Shown piece after piece: positions 53,313-62,720 of a stretch of DNA of 64,000 nucleotides. The stretch comes from Galbibacter marinus (GTDB lineage: Bacteria > Bacteroidota > Bacteroidia > Flavobacteriales > Flavobacteriaceae). The notes under the pieces are model-generated. The model saw only the letters and a list, made by a program, of their open reading frames with translations. It searched no databases and was not told the origin of the DNA. The stretch's first letter is position 1, and every line of letters begins with the position of its first letter. The translations under genes were made by a program, and so were the position numbers. The DNA lies in contig NZ_AMSG01000004.1 in the NCBI RefSeq assembly GCF_000300875.1, positions 1 through 64,000 on the forward strand, written 5' to 3'.

Positions 53313-54596
53313 TTATAAATCAAATTGTTTTATTTTTCTGTAAAGGGTGCGCTCGGAAATTCCCAACTCACTAGCAGCTGCTTTTCTTTTTCCTTTATTG
53401 CGCTCTAAGGCCTTTTTTATTAACTCCAGCTCCTTGTCGTGTAAAGAGAGGGTCTCTTCTTCTTGGATGTCTTCAGCAAAGTGGTATTTATCCTCTAAGG
53501 CTGCAGGAATCGTTTTTAGAGATGAAGGGTCCTTTTGTTGTTCTATTTCTAGAATCTCCACTGGAGTATCGTCATTTTCTGCTGGTTCATAATCCACCTC
53601 ACTCTCATCGCCATAAATTTTATTGATTAAGCTTTTGTTTTCCTGTTGAACTTTTTGACGATCACCCCCGTTTTTCATTAGTTCCATGGTTAGCTTTTTC
53701 AAGTCATTTAAATCCCCTTTCATGTCGAAGAGGAATTTATATAAAATTTCACGTTCGCTACCAAAATCACTATCAGAGCTTTGACTCTTCACAACCGCTG
53801 GGAGGTTGCTTCCTGTGTCTGGTAAGTATCCCCTTAAGGTGTCCAGAGTGATGGTTCTGTTTTGCTCTAGAACCGAAACTTGTTCAGCGACGTTTCTTAA
53901 CTGACGTACATTTCCCGCCCATCTATACTTTTTTAAAAGATCAATTGCATCCTCCTCAAGGCGTATAGTTGGCATCTTGTACTTTTGAGCAAAATCAGAG
54001 GCGAATTTTCGAAACAATAAATGAATGTCTTCTTTTCGATTTCGTAAAGGGGGAAGAAATATCTCAACGGTGCTTAACCGATAATAAAGGTCCTCTCTGA
54101 ATTTCTCCTTTTCTATAGCTTCGAACATATTAATATTCGTAGCTGCTACAATTCGAACATCGGTTTTTTGAACCTTGGAAGATCCAACTTTTAAAAACTC
54201 ACCATTTTCCAACACACGAAGTAGTCTGACTTGGGTGGTTAGTGGAAGTTCACCAACTTCATCTAAAAAGATGGTTCCCCCATCAGCTTCTTCGAAATAT
54301 CCACTACGGGTTTGTGTAGCTCCTGTAAAGGCTCCTTTTTCGTGTCCAAAAAGCTCGGAGTCTATAGTTCCTTCTGGAATAGCTCCACAGTTAACTGCGA
54401 TAAACTTTCCGTGTTTACGGTGTGATAAACCGTGAATTATTTTAGGTAGTGCTTCCTTACCAACACCACTCTCACCTGTAACTAACACAGAAATATCGGT
54501 CGGTGCCACTTGAATAGCTTTTTCAATGGCACGGTTTAGTTTCACATCATTCCCGATGATACTAAATCGTTGTTTTATGGCCTGAACATTTTCCAT
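53313..54596 (-). CDS. Sigma-54-dependent transcriptional activator without a receiver domain
   Basis: The 427-residue protein is AAA+ (about residues 5-240), a linker, and a Fis-type HTH at the end. Walker A is GESGVGKEALPK, the sigma-54 contact loop EKGAFTGAT (GAFTGA) about 90, Walker B GGTIFLDEVGELP about 108-120, and the arginine-finger region FREDLYYRL. The HTH reads RKAAASELGISERTLYRKIKQF. There is no N-terminal receiver, GAF or PAS domain, so activity may be set by level or by an interaction rather than by phosphorylation. The partner sigma-54 gene (rpoN) is not in the window. It sits between miaB and lptE, an unusual mix of functions kept together in Flavobacteriia. Confidence 0.92.
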   Translation of the reverse strand: MENVQAIKQRFSIIGNDVKLNRAIEKAIQVAPTDISVLVTGESGVGKEALPKIIHGLSHRKHGKFIAVNCGAIPEGTIDSELFGHEKGAFTGATQTRSGYFEEADGGTIFLDEVGELPLTTQVRLLRVLENGEFLKVGSSKVQKTDVRIVAATNINMFEAIEKEKFREDLYYRLSTVEIFLPPLRNRKEDIHLLFRKFASDFAQKYKMPTIRLEEDAIDLLKKYRWAGNVRQLRNVAEQVSVLEQNRTITLDTLRGYLPDTGSNLPAVVKSQSSDSDFGSEREILYKFLFDMKGDLNDLKKLTMELMKNGGDRQKVQQENKSLINKIYGDESEVDYEPAENDDTPVEILEIEQQKDPSSLKTIPAALEDKYHFAEDIQEEETLSLHDKELELIKKALERNKGKRKAAASELGISERTLYRKIKQFDL

Positions 54597-54616
54597 GAGA
54601 ATTGTTTTTGGTGAAA

Positions 54617-56062
54617 TTAATTATTGTCTGAATATCCAACAGCTTCTCCGATTAGGGTCGCTGAGGTACAATCCTTAATCGTAACGTTTACAAATTCACC
54701 AACATTATAATTTTCTTTTGGGAAAACAACCACTGTATTTTGAGAATTTCTCCCCATCCAGTGCATGTCTGATTTTTTGGAAGTACCTTCAATTAATACC
54801 TCTTCAGTTTTTCCTAAGTGCTGTTGGGTTCTGTAATGGGAATGTTTTTGTTGAAGGTTTATGATCTCTGTAAGTCTTCGTTTCTTTACATCTTCCGGTA
54901 CATCATCCTCCATTTTTCGTTCTGCTAAAGTCCCTGGACGTTCTGAGTATGCGAACATAAAGCCAAAATCATATTTTACATACTCCATTAAAGATAGTGT
55001 GTCTTGATGATCTTGTTCAGTTTCTGTAGGGAATCCGGTGATCATGTCTTGAGATATAGCACATTCTGGCAAAATTTTTCGAATATTATCAATTAATTCA
55101 AAATACTCAGCTCTGGTGTGTAGACGATTCATAGCTTTTAAAATTGCATCGCTTCCACTTTGAACTGGTAGGTGAATGTAGTTGCATATGTTTTTATGGG
55201 CTGCCATGGTGTGAATCACATCCAAGGTCATATCCTGTGGGTTGGAAGTGGAAAATCGAATGCGCATTTTGGGTTGTGCAAGCGCTACTAATTCTAGTAA
55301 ATTAGCGAAGTTAACTGCAGTGGCTTTTTGAATGTCGGTGGCTTTGGCAAAATCTTTTTTAAGTCCTCCACCATACCATAAATAACTATCTACATTTTGA
55401 CCTAAAAGGGTGATTTCTTTAAATCCACGATCCCATAGGTCTCTTACCTCGTCTAAAATAGATTGAGGATCTCGGCTTCGCTCTCGACCTCTTGTGAAAG
55501 GAACCACGCAGAATGTACACATATTATCACAACCTCTGGTGATGGATACAAATGCACTGACACCGTTGGAATTCAGTCGAACAGGGGAGATGTCTCCATA
55601 GGTTTCTTCTTTGGATAATATGACATTTACTGCATCACGTCCTTGATCAATTTCTTGTACTAGATTTGGAAGATCTTTATAGGCATCTGGACCAACAACT
55701 AAGTCCACAATTTTTTCCTCCTCTAAGAATTTGTCTTTTAAACGTTCAGCCATACAGCCTAATACCCCAACTTTCATTTTCGGATTAATCCTTTTTACTG
55801 CATTAAATTTTTCTAACCGTTTTCTAATGGTTTGCTCTGCCTTGTCCCTGATAGAACAAGTGTTCACAAGTACAAGGTCCGCATCCTCCATTTCCTGTGT
55901 GGTGTTAAACCCTTCTTTGGATAATATGGATGCAACAATTTCACTGTCAGAAAAATTCATCTGACAACCATAACTCTCGATATATAGTTTGCGGTTGTTG
56001 TTTTTGTTTTGTTGTAAAACTAAACTATTTCCTTGTTGATTTTCGTCAATTATCTTCTCCAT
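54617..56062 (-). CDS. miaB: tRNA-2-methylthio-N6-isopentenyladenosine methylthiotransferase MiaB
   Basis: The 481-residue radical-SAM enzyme adds a methylthio group to i6A37 of tRNA. The N-terminal UPF0004 domain shows [29 protein letters not shown] and [11 protein letters not shown], with the three auxiliary-cluster cysteines. The radical-SAM domain shows [20 protein letters not shown], and a C-terminal TRAM domain (about 420-475) follows. ATG 56062 is used. The promoter element TATCTTTG lies at 56091-56098. First gene of the five-gene operon to secG; 20 bases before the sigma-54 activator. Confidence 0.97.
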   Translation of the reverse strand: MEKIIDENQQGNSLVLQQNKNNNRKLYIESYGCQMNFSDSEIVASILSKEGFNTTQEMEDADLVLVNTCSIRDKAEQTIRKRLEKFNAVKRINPKMKVGVLGCMAERLKDKFLEEEKIVDLVVGPDAYKDLPNLVQEIDQGRDAVNVILSKEETYGDISPVRLNSNGVSAFVSITRGCDNMCTFCVVPFTRGRERSRDPQSILDEVRDLWDRGFKEITLLGQNVDSYLWYGGGLKKDFAKATDIQKATAVNFANLLELVALAQPKMRIRFSTSNPQDMTLDVIHTMAAHKNICNYIHLPVQSGSDAILKAMNRLHTRAEYFELIDNIRKILPECAISQDMITGFPTETEQDHQDTLSLMEYVKYDFGFMFAYSERPGTLAERKMEDDVPEDVKKRRLTEIINLQQKHSHYRTQQHLGKTEEVLIEGTSKKSDMHWMGRNSQNTVVVFPKENYNVGEFVNVTIKDCTSATLIGEAVGYSDNN

Positions 56063-56090
56063 TATTCAATGATAAAATTGTATTGCTGCG

Positions 56091-56098
56091 CAAAGATA
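56091..56098 (-). promoter_or_regulatory. -7 element (TATCTTTG) of the miaB-secG operon
   Basis: On the minus strand TATCTTTG matches TAnnTTTG and lies 28 bases before ATG 56062. Confidence 0.65.
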
Positions 56099-56526
56099 CA
56101 ATTTATAATAAAGTAGTGACATATTGGCATATTAATTTTAAAAAGTTAGTCACACTCCTTTGATTATAGTTGTATTGCTATAAGTCAGATTTTTATGACT
56201 GTTTTTTAATGGAGGTGGATATACTTTTAACAATGTAATGATTCAAAAAAGTATTATAAAGCTTCCTGTTTTTGCCTTCAACTTTTAGAGTCGATTAATT
56301 CTAATTCTCTTTGAGATTGGTTAATCATATTTCGCTTAAAATTTCGGACTAATTTGGTTTAGTAAATTGAATTATAATCCGTTTTAATCATAATATTAAG
56401 GTATTGTAATACTTGTATTATTATCCTTTTGAAGTATTAAATCTTAATATGGATAATTACCTTAAGTTACTATACACTATTTTTTTTGATTCTTAATTTA
56501 CCCCTTTGTTATTTATGGTTTTTTTG

Positions 56527-56534
56527 TAGGTTTG
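56527..56534 (+). promoter_or_regulatory. -7 element (TAGGTTTG) of the membrane protein gene
   Basis: TAGGTTTG matches TAnnTTTG and lies 16 bases before ATG 56551. Confidence 0.65.
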
Positions 56535-56550
56535 CTTTTACTAATCAATA

Positions 56551-57330
56551 ATGAGAACCATGAATCTAACTGAACTATCTAACAAAATTACAAACGCCCC
56601 CGATTTAGATTTCGGCAATATCTTTGGAGAAGCCTTTGAATTGTTTAAAAAAACATGGGGGGAAGGAATCCTTATGCTATTGCTAAGCACAATTTTAGTA
56701 ATACCAGCAGTTTTAATTCTTTACATTCCGATATTCGCCGCTGCGGCTAGTGGAATACCAGAATCAAGCATCGAGGCTGGTAATCTATCTCCTTGGTATA
56801 TGATAACTTTCGGGTTGCTTTTTCTCCCAGTAATGGCTTTAGTTCAAACTATAGTATTAGGGCTTACAGCGGGGTATTATCGAGTTGTGAAAGAAAAGGA
56901 CTTAGGGCTTGGAAGCGGTCAAGCAAATATGTTTATGTTTCTTAAAAAAGAATATTTGGGTAAGTTGTTTCTACTTTCCATAATGAGTCTAGGTATTGCT
57001 CTGCTTGCAGTAATCCTGTGTTATTTACCAGTTTTTTACGTTGCTGTACCTATAGGTCTTATTCCTATTATACTTGCTTTTAATCCAGAATTAACGGCTA
57101 AAGAGATTTTAAAGGCTTCATTTAAATTAGGTAATAAAAAATGGGTATTGTTATTCGGATTGATTATAGTTTCTTACTTGCTTTCTAGCATCGTTGGAAT
57201 GTTATTATGTGGGATTGGTATATTATTTACCTCATCATTTGTGTATCTTCCTTATTATTTAGTATACAAACATTCAGTGGGATTTGAAGAGACGGATAAA
57301 ATTTCTCAAATCGAGGCTACGGAAATTTAA
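56551..57330 (+). CDS. Polytopic membrane protein, unknown function
   Basis: The 259-residue protein begins with a short soluble stretch containing DLDFGNIFGEAFELFKKTWGEG, then has about five hydrophobic helices (about 37-60, 78-105, 128-165, 182-212, 220-240). The GEAFELFKKTW opening followed by membrane helices and a later ILKASFKLGNKKWVLLFG repeat resembles the membrane domains of the glycerophosphodiesterase-like or DUF975 families. I cannot name it with certainty. The start could be ATG 56551 or 56560 (MNLTELSN). An inverted repeat follows at 57366. Confidence 0.75.
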   Translation: MRTMNLTELSNKITNAPDLDFGNIFGEAFELFKKTWGEGILMLLLSTILVIPAVLILYIPIFAAAASGIPESSIEAGNLSPWYMITFGLLFLPVMALVQTIVLGLTAGYYRVVKEKDLGLGSGQANMFMFLKKEYLGKLFLLSIMSLGIALLAVILCYLPVFYVAVPIGLIPIILAFNPELTAKEILKASFKLGNKKWVLLFGLIIVSYLLSSIVGMLLCGIGILFTSSFVYLPYYLVYKHSVGFEETDKISQIEATEI

Positions 57331-57365
57331 AGGGTTGCATATTAAGGATATGTAATAATATTTTA

Positions 57366-57404
57366 GGGCTTAAAGCTGAGCTTTAGAAGAGTTTTAAGCC
57401 CTTT
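57366..57404 (+). terminator. Inverted repeat before topA, weak terminator
   Basis: GGGCTTAAA (57366-57374) pairs perfectly with TTTAAGCCC (57393-57401), followed only by TTTG. The inner AAAGC/GCTTT pair gives an alternative smaller fold. The T tract is short. Confidence 0.5.
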
Positions 57405-57440
57405 GATCATGCTCGAGTATGGCAAATTAAAAATTCTATA

Positions 57441-57448
57441 TACTTTTG
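57441..57448 (+). promoter_or_regulatory. -7 element (TACTTTTG) of topA
   Basis: TACTTTTG matches TAnnTTTG and lies 19 bases before ATG 57468. Confidence 0.65.
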
Positions 57449-57467
57449 TAAACCTAAAATTTGGTGT

Positions 57468-59996
57468 ATGGCAAAGAATTTGGTTATTGTAGAGTCACCT
57501 GCAAAAGCAAAAACAATTGAGAAATTTCTTGGTAAGGATTATAAGGTAGCGTCCAGTTTTGGACATATATCTGATCTTCCTGCTAGAGAGATGGGTGTGG
57601 ACGTGGAAAAAGGTTTTAAACCCAAGTATATTGTATCCTCAGATAAAAAAGCGGTTGTTAAGAAACTTAAGGAACTTGTTAAAAATGCAGAAACCGTCTG
57701 GCTAGCAAGTGATGAGGACCGAGAAGGGGAGGCCATTGCTTGGCACCTAGCAGAGACACTTAAATTAGACCAAGCAAATACCAAACGAATTGTATTTAAC
57801 TCCATTACTAAAAATGCCATTCAAAAGGCAATTGAAAATCCTAGAAGTATAGATTACAACCTAGTGAACGCGCAACAAGCGCGTAGGGTTTTGGATCGCC
57901 TTGTGGGCTATGAGTTGTCTCCTGTACTTTGGAAAAAAATAAAAACAGGGCTTTCTGCTGGTAGGGTTCAGTCCGTTTCTGTTCGTCTTATTGTAGAACG
58001 TGAACGTGAAATTAAAGAGTTCAATCCAGAGGCATCTTTTAGAGTGGTCGCTGAATTTAAAAATAGTGAAGAAACAGTCTTTAAAGCTAAACTAAACACT
58101 AATTTCGATACCAAAGAAGAGGCTAAAAAGTTTCTGGAAAAAAATATAGGCACCTCATTTCATATAGCTGACTTGGATACTAAGCCAGCCAAAAAGAGTC
58201 CTGCCGCTCCATTTACAACATCGACCCTTCAACAGGAGGCTTCAAGGAAATTATATTTTTCAGTTTCCAAAACCATGACTATTGCGCAGCGTCTATACGA
58301 GGCTGGGTTGATCACCTATATGAGGACCGATAGTGTTAATCTCTCACCTGAGGCTATTAATGCAGCAAAGGAGGAGATCGTTAGGTCTTATGGAGATAAG
58401 TTTTCGAAACCAAGAAATTATAACAAAAAATCTAAAGGAGCACAAGAGGCTCACGAGGCGATTCGTCCAACGGACATGAGCCGTCATAGCGTTCAAATCG
58501 ATAGAGATCAAGCTCGATTATATGATCTGATTTGGAAACGTACTTTGGCCTCACAGATGAGCGATGCACTTTTAGAGCGCACCAATGTGAAGGTTAAGGC
58601 AGAAAAGCACAATGAATTATTTGTTGCCAACGGGGAGGTGCTGAAATTCGAAGGATTCCTTAAAGTGTACTTAGAAGGAACCGATGAAGAGGATGAGGAT
58701 AGAGCAGGAATGTTACCTGCCTTAAAAGTGGGTGAACAAGTTTTTGAACAAAATATCACTGCAACTCAGCGATTTACTAGACCACCGTATCGTTACACGG
58801 AGGCCTCTTTAGTAAAAAAGCTCGAAGAACTTGGTATTGGTAGACCATCGACATATGCGCCTACCATATCCACCATACAAAATAGAGGTTATGTAGAGCG
58901 TGGTACCATTGAAGGGGTAGAGCGAAAATATTTGCAGTATTCTATTGTTAATAATACAGTTGCAGAGGCTACCCTAACTGAAACAGTAGGATCCGATAAA
59001 GGGAAACTCGTGCCAACAGATATTGGAATGATTGTAAACGATTTCTTGGTCAATCACTTTTCGAATATTTTAGATTATAACTTTACCGCTAAAGTGGAGC
59101 AAAGTTTTGATGATATTGCCTCTGGTGAGGAAGATTGGACTAAAATGATAGCATCTTTCTACAAAGATTTTCATCCCAACGTACTGCATGTAGAAGAAAA
59201 TGCAGATCGTGAAAGTGGAGAGCGTGTACTAGGTACAGATCCTGAGTCTGGCCGACAATTAAGTGTTCGTCTAGGGAGGTTTGGCCCAATGGCACAAATC
59301 GGAACTGTAGAAGAAGAGGAGAAGCCTCGTTTTGCGAGTTTGCTTCCAGATCAATCGATCGATTCCATAACTTTTCAAGAGGCGTTATCCTTGTTTAAAC
59401 TTCCCAGAACATTAGGGGAATATGAAGGAGAAGAAGTTCAAGTGAACGTTGGTCGATTCGGTCCTTATGTGCGATTCGGAAAGAGTTTTGTTTCGCTATC
59501 TCCAGGTGAAGATGTTTTTGATGTGAATTTCGATCGGGCTGTTGAACTCATTGAGCTTAAGAAGAAAGCTGATGCGCCAATTGCATGGTATAAGGATAAG
59601 GAAGTTACCAAAGGTAAAGGACGTTTTGGGCCATTTATTAAATATGATGGAATATTTATCAATGTTAACAAAAAGTACGATTTCGATAATCTCTCCCAAG
59701 AGGATATAGAAACCTTGATTGAGGATAAGCTTAAGAAGGAACGTGAAAAGGTAATTCACAATTGGGAGGATGAAGGAATACGCGTTGAAAAGGCGCGTTG
59801 GGGAAGATCCAATATTATTAAAGGAAAGACTAAGGTTGAATTGTCTAAAGATATAGATGCGACTAAACTTACTTTGGATCAGGTCAAAGAATTGATTGAG
59901 AAAAGCTCTTCGAAGAAGAAGACAGCTGCCAAGAAAAAGACCACCAAGAAAACCACCGCTAAAAAAACGACAACCAAATCCAAAACCAAAAAATAA
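57468..59996 (+). CDS. topA: DNA topoisomerase I
   Basis: The 842-residue type IA enzyme relaxes negative supercoils. The TOPRIM domain shows NLVIVESPAKAKTIEKFL and the acidic ASDEDREGEAIAWHL. The active-site Tyr is in LITYMRTDSVNLS (about residue 284). The C-terminal part has GRFGPMAQ, GRFGPYVRFG and GRFGPFIKYD repeats (about 600-730) and ends in a Lys/Thr-rich tail (about 815-842). The protein contains no cysteine at all, so it lacks the zinc-ribbon domains of E. coli TopA. It has its own promoter and is 10 bases ahead of the arginase-like gene. Confidence 0.97.
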   Translation: MAKNLVIVESPAKAKTIEKFLGKDYKVASSFGHISDLPAREMGVDVEKGFKPKYIVSSDKKAVVKKLKELVKNAETVWLASDEDREGEAIAWHLAETLKLDQANTKRIVFNSITKNAIQKAIENPRSIDYNLVNAQQARRVLDRLVGYELSPVLWKKIKTGLSAGRVQSVSVRLIVEREREIKEFNPEASFRVVAEFKNSEETVFKAKLNTNFDTKEEAKKFLEKNIGTSFHIADLDTKPAKKSPAAPFTTSTLQQEASRKLYFSVSKTMTIAQRLYEAGLITYMRTDSVNLSPEAINAAKEEIVRSYGDKFSKPRNYNKKSKGAQEAHEAIRPTDMSRHSVQIDRDQARLYDLIWKRTLASQMSDALLERTNVKVKAEKHNELFVANGEVLKFEGFLKVYLEGTDEEDEDRAGMLPALKVGEQVFEQNITATQRFTRPPYRYTEASLVKKLEELGIGRPSTYAPTISTIQNRGYVERGTIEGVERKYLQYSIVNNTVAEATLTETVGSDKGKLVPTDIGMIVNDFLVNHFSNILDYNFTAKVEQSFDDIASGEEDWTKMIASFYKDFHPNVLHVEENADRESGERVLGTDPESGRQLSVRLGRFGPMAQIGTVEEEEKPRFASLLPDQSIDSITFQEALSLFKLPRTLGEYEGEEVQVNVGRFGPYVRFGKSFVSLSPGEDVFDVNFDRAVELIELKKKADAPIAWYKDKEVTKGKGRFGPFIKYDGIFINVNKKYDFDNLSQEDIETLIEDKLKKEREKVIHNWEDEGIRVEKARWGRSNIIKGKTKVELSKDIDATKLTLDQVKELIEKSSSKKKTAAKKKTTKKTTAKKTTTKSKTKK

Positions 59997-60006
59997 TTAG
60001 TGAATT

Positions 60007-61164
60007 ATGAATGTTGAATTCCTAACACCTGTTTCAAATGCTGTATTGGCTCACAAAGAAGTTTTGCCTTCACAGGCTATAGGGAACAGCATTCGCATTC
60101 ACACCAAGACCGACGGCGTTCCAGAGCTTGATAATGTGCAACTTGCCATTATCGGAGTTAAGGAATCTCGCTCAGAGAGTGAGGTGGATATACAGGCTGT
60201 AGATCTAAATGTAATTCGAAAGGAATTTTACCAACTCTTCCAAGGTAATTGGCCATCTAATTTGGTGGATCTAGGGGATATTGAACCTGGAGAAACCCTA
60301 AAGGATACCTATTTTGCCTTAAGTTCCCTAGTGACCGATTTGTTGAAAAAGAGTATTGTTCCTATTGTAATTGGTGGGAGTCAGGACCTAACTTTTGCCA
60401 TGTATAGGGCTTATGATACCTTGGAGCAAATGGTAAATCTGACCTCAGTGGACAGTAAATTTGATCTTAGTGTCAATGATGAACTGATCTCTTCGAATGC
60501 TTTTATGAGTAAGATTATTATGGAGCAACCTAATAATTTGTTTAACTGCAGTATTGTGGGGTATCAAACTTATTATAATGCTCAGGAAGAAATTGATCTG
60601 ATTGAAAAATTGTTTTTTGACGCCTATAGACTAGGGGAGGTGATTAATGATATCACAATTGTAGAGCCTGTCTTTAGAGATACCGACCTAGTGAGTATCG
60701 ATATTACTTCGGTCAAAGCTACCGAGCTTGGGTATGCTGCCAATACTTATCCCAATGGCTTTGATGGGCGAGAAATTTGTGCCATCAGCCGTTATGCGGG
60801 AATAAGTGATAAGGTTACGTCCTTTGGGTTGTTTAACACCAAAAAGACCCCTCAGAGTGCACAATTGAGTGCTCAAATTATTTGGTATTTTATAGAAGGC
60901 TATAATTTTAGAAAAAAAGATTACCCTTTTATCACAAATGCGAACTACACGAAGTATATTGTGCCTTTAGAAGATATGGAACTTTGTTTTTTCAAGAGTA
61001 ATATCTCTGGTAGATGGTGGCTAGAGGTGCCACAAATTGAAAATTTAGATAATAAATTTAAAAGGCATGCGTTATTACCTTGCACACACAGTGAATATGT
61101 TCAAGCCAGCAAGGGTACCATACCTGAAAGATGGTGGAAAGCATATAAGAAAATGTTAGTTTAA
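60007..61164 (+). CDS. Arginase/formimidoylglutamase-fold protein with degenerate metal site
   Basis: The 385-residue protein aligns with the ureohydrolase fold. Blocks: VQLAIIGVKESRSE, VIGGSQDLTFAMYRAY (family GGDHS), the DSKFD segment at 149-153 (family DAHxD) and LVSIDITSV at about 230-236 (family SxDiDxxDP). Six metal ligands are expected; Asp149, Asp153 and Asp232 remain, but the GGDH His is Gln126, the DAHxD His is Lys151 and the second Asp of DxD is Thr234. It is therefore unlikely to bind two Mn ions and may be non-catalytic. About 80 extra residues follow the core, ending in a WWLEVP and RWWKAYKK tail. It lies 10 bases after topA and before gldK. Databases tend to label such proteins formimidoylglutamase; I do not support that activity. 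Confidence 0.8.
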   Translation: MNVEFLTPVSNAVLAHKEVLPSQAIGNSIRIHTKTDGVPELDNVQLAIIGVKESRSESEVDIQAVDLNVIRKEFYQLFQGNWPSNLVDLGDIEPGETLKDTYFALSSLVTDLLKKSIVPIVIGGSQDLTFAMYRAYDTLEQMVNLTSVDSKFDLSVNDELISSNAFMSKIIMEQPNNLFNCSIVGYQTYYNAQEEIDLIEKLFFDAYRLGEVINDITIVEPVFRDTDLVSIDITSVKATELGYAANTYPNGFDGREICAISRYAGISDKVTSFGLFNTKKTPQSAQLSAQIIWYFIEGYNFRKKDYPFITNANYTKYIVPLEDMELCFFKSNISGRWWLEVPQIENLDNKFKRHALLPCTHSEYVQASKGTIPERWWKAYKKMLV

Positions 61165-61311
61165 TGATTCTAAAAATCTAAGGATATATTCCATTGACTG
61201 TGCTTTAGAGCCATTTGACAACAAAAATAACGAGTTTATTGTTTTTTTAAAATTTATTAAATAGGTTTACCGTCTTAAATCTAAGAATGTAATTTAACCT
61301 CAATTTTGTAT

Positions 61312-62667
61312 ATGAAAAAGCTATTTCTTTTAGCATCTGTTACATTATTATTGACCAGCTGTGGTTCTAATGACAGAGGAGAATTAGTTGGTGTTCAAGG
61401 GAAAAAATGGCATCCAGAAAAGCCCTACGGGATGTCTCTAGTTCCTGGAGGTGCCTTCATAATGGGTAGGTCTGATGAAGACATGGCCGATGTTCTCAAT
61501 GCTCCAACTAAAACAGTGACTGTTCGTTCATTTTATATGGACGAAACAGAGATAACCAATAGTGAATACAGGCAGTTTGTAGAGTGGGTAAAGGATTCTA
61601 TAGTCCGAACCAAGTTAGCTGTGCTAGCGGATGAACTTGGAGAAGTCCCTGGAACTGGTGGTATTGGTGAATTTGCTTTTAAAGATGCGGACACTTCAAA
61701 TCTGTCAGAGTACGATAAATACATGCTCTTTAATTATGCAGGAATGGGGGAAACTGGTTATGAAGGTAGAAGTCTGAACAAGGATGTAGATTTGATCTGG
61801 GATGTCACTGAGTATCCAGATGAATATTATGCGGAAGTTATGGATAGTGTTTATCTATCTACAGAGGAGTCCTATAACGGCCAACGCACTATTGATGTGA
61901 AGGAGCTCAAGTATAAATATAGCTGGATGGATATCCAAGCAGCTGCTAGAGCTAAAGGAGGTGGGAGTCGTTTGGACTTTATCAAACATGAAGAACTTAA
62001 TATTTATCCAGATACTACGGTTTGGATAAAGGATTTTGCATACTCTTATAATGAACCCATGCACAACGATTACTTTTGGAGTGAAGCTTATAGCGATTAC
62101 CCAGTGGTTGGTGTGACTTGGAAACAAGCCAAAGCATTTTGTGCTTGGAGAACTAAATACAAGAACGATTATCAAAAAGAAAATGGCAAGCAATTTGTCA
62201 ATCATTTTAGATTACCTACCGAGGCAGAATGGGAATATGCTGCTAGAGGTGGTATCCAATCTGGGACGTACCCCTGGGGAGGACCATATATATTGAATGA
62301 CCGTGGCTGTTTTATGGCTAACTTTAAGCCATTAAGAGGAGATTACGCAGCTGACCAAGCACTGTACACAGTGGAGGCAAAGTCGTATGATCCAAATGAC
62401 TACAATCTTTACAATATGGCAGGTAATGTTTCTGAATGGACAAATTCTTCATACGACCCCAATTCGTACGAATATGTTTCCACAATGAACCCTAATACTT
62501 ATGATGGCGAAAACAAACGTAAAGTTATTAGAGGAGGTTCATGGAAGGATGTAGCTTACTTTTTACAGGTTAGTACTAGAGATTATGAGTACCAAGACTC
62601 TGCGAGAAGTTACATCGGCTTTAGAACGGTACAAGACTATATGGGTACAGAGTCCACCGTTAATTAA
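61312..62667 (+). CDS. gldK: Gliding motility / type IX secretion lipoprotein GldK
   Basis: ATG 61312 gives 451 residues; an in-frame TTG two codons earlier is less likely. The lipoprotein signal has lipobox LLTSC (Cys17). The protein is a formylglycine-generating-enzyme-like (FGE-sulfatase) domain with SLVPGGAFIMGRSDEDM, YMDETEITNSEYRQFVEW, FRLPTEAEWEYAARGG and MAGNVSEWTNSSYD, then RKVIRGGSWKD and SYIGFRTV. GldK (PorK) sits in the outer membrane and forms the periplasmic ring of the type IX secretion system with GldN. It is followed by gldL and gldM. Confidence 0.95.
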   Translation: MKKLFLLASVTLLLTSCGSNDRGELVGVQGKKWHPEKPYGMSLVPGGAFIMGRSDEDMADVLNAPTKTVTVRSFYMDETEITNSEYRQFVEWVKDSIVRTKLAVLADELGEVPGTGGIGEFAFKDADTSNLSEYDKYMLFNYAGMGETGYEGRSLNKDVDLIWDVTEYPDEYYAEVMDSVYLSTEESYNGQRTIDVKELKYKYSWMDIQAAARAKGGGSRLDFIKHEELNIYPDTTVWIKDFAYSYNEPMHNDYFWSEAYSDYPVVGVTWKQAKAFCAWRTKYKNDYQKENGKQFVNHFRLPTEAEWEYAARGGIQSGTYPWGGPYILNDRGCFMANFKPLRGDYAADQALYTVEAKSYDPNDYNLYNMAGNVSEWTNSSYDPNSYEYVSTMNPNTYDGENKRKVIRGGSWKDVAYFLQVSTRDYEYQDSARSYIGFRTVQDYMGTESTVN

Positions 62668-62720
62668 GAATCCAAATACTACTTGTTTAATAACGTAACT
62701 TAACTTAAAAATTATTTACT

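Larger units (their letters stand above)
56063..56550. other. AT-rich divergent intergenic region
   Basis: Holds the miaB promoter element (56091-56098) near its left end and TAGGTTTG (56527-56534) near its right end. The roughly 430 bases in between are very AT-rich with no reading frame of note, tRNA-like fold or terminator seen. Confidence 0.5.
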
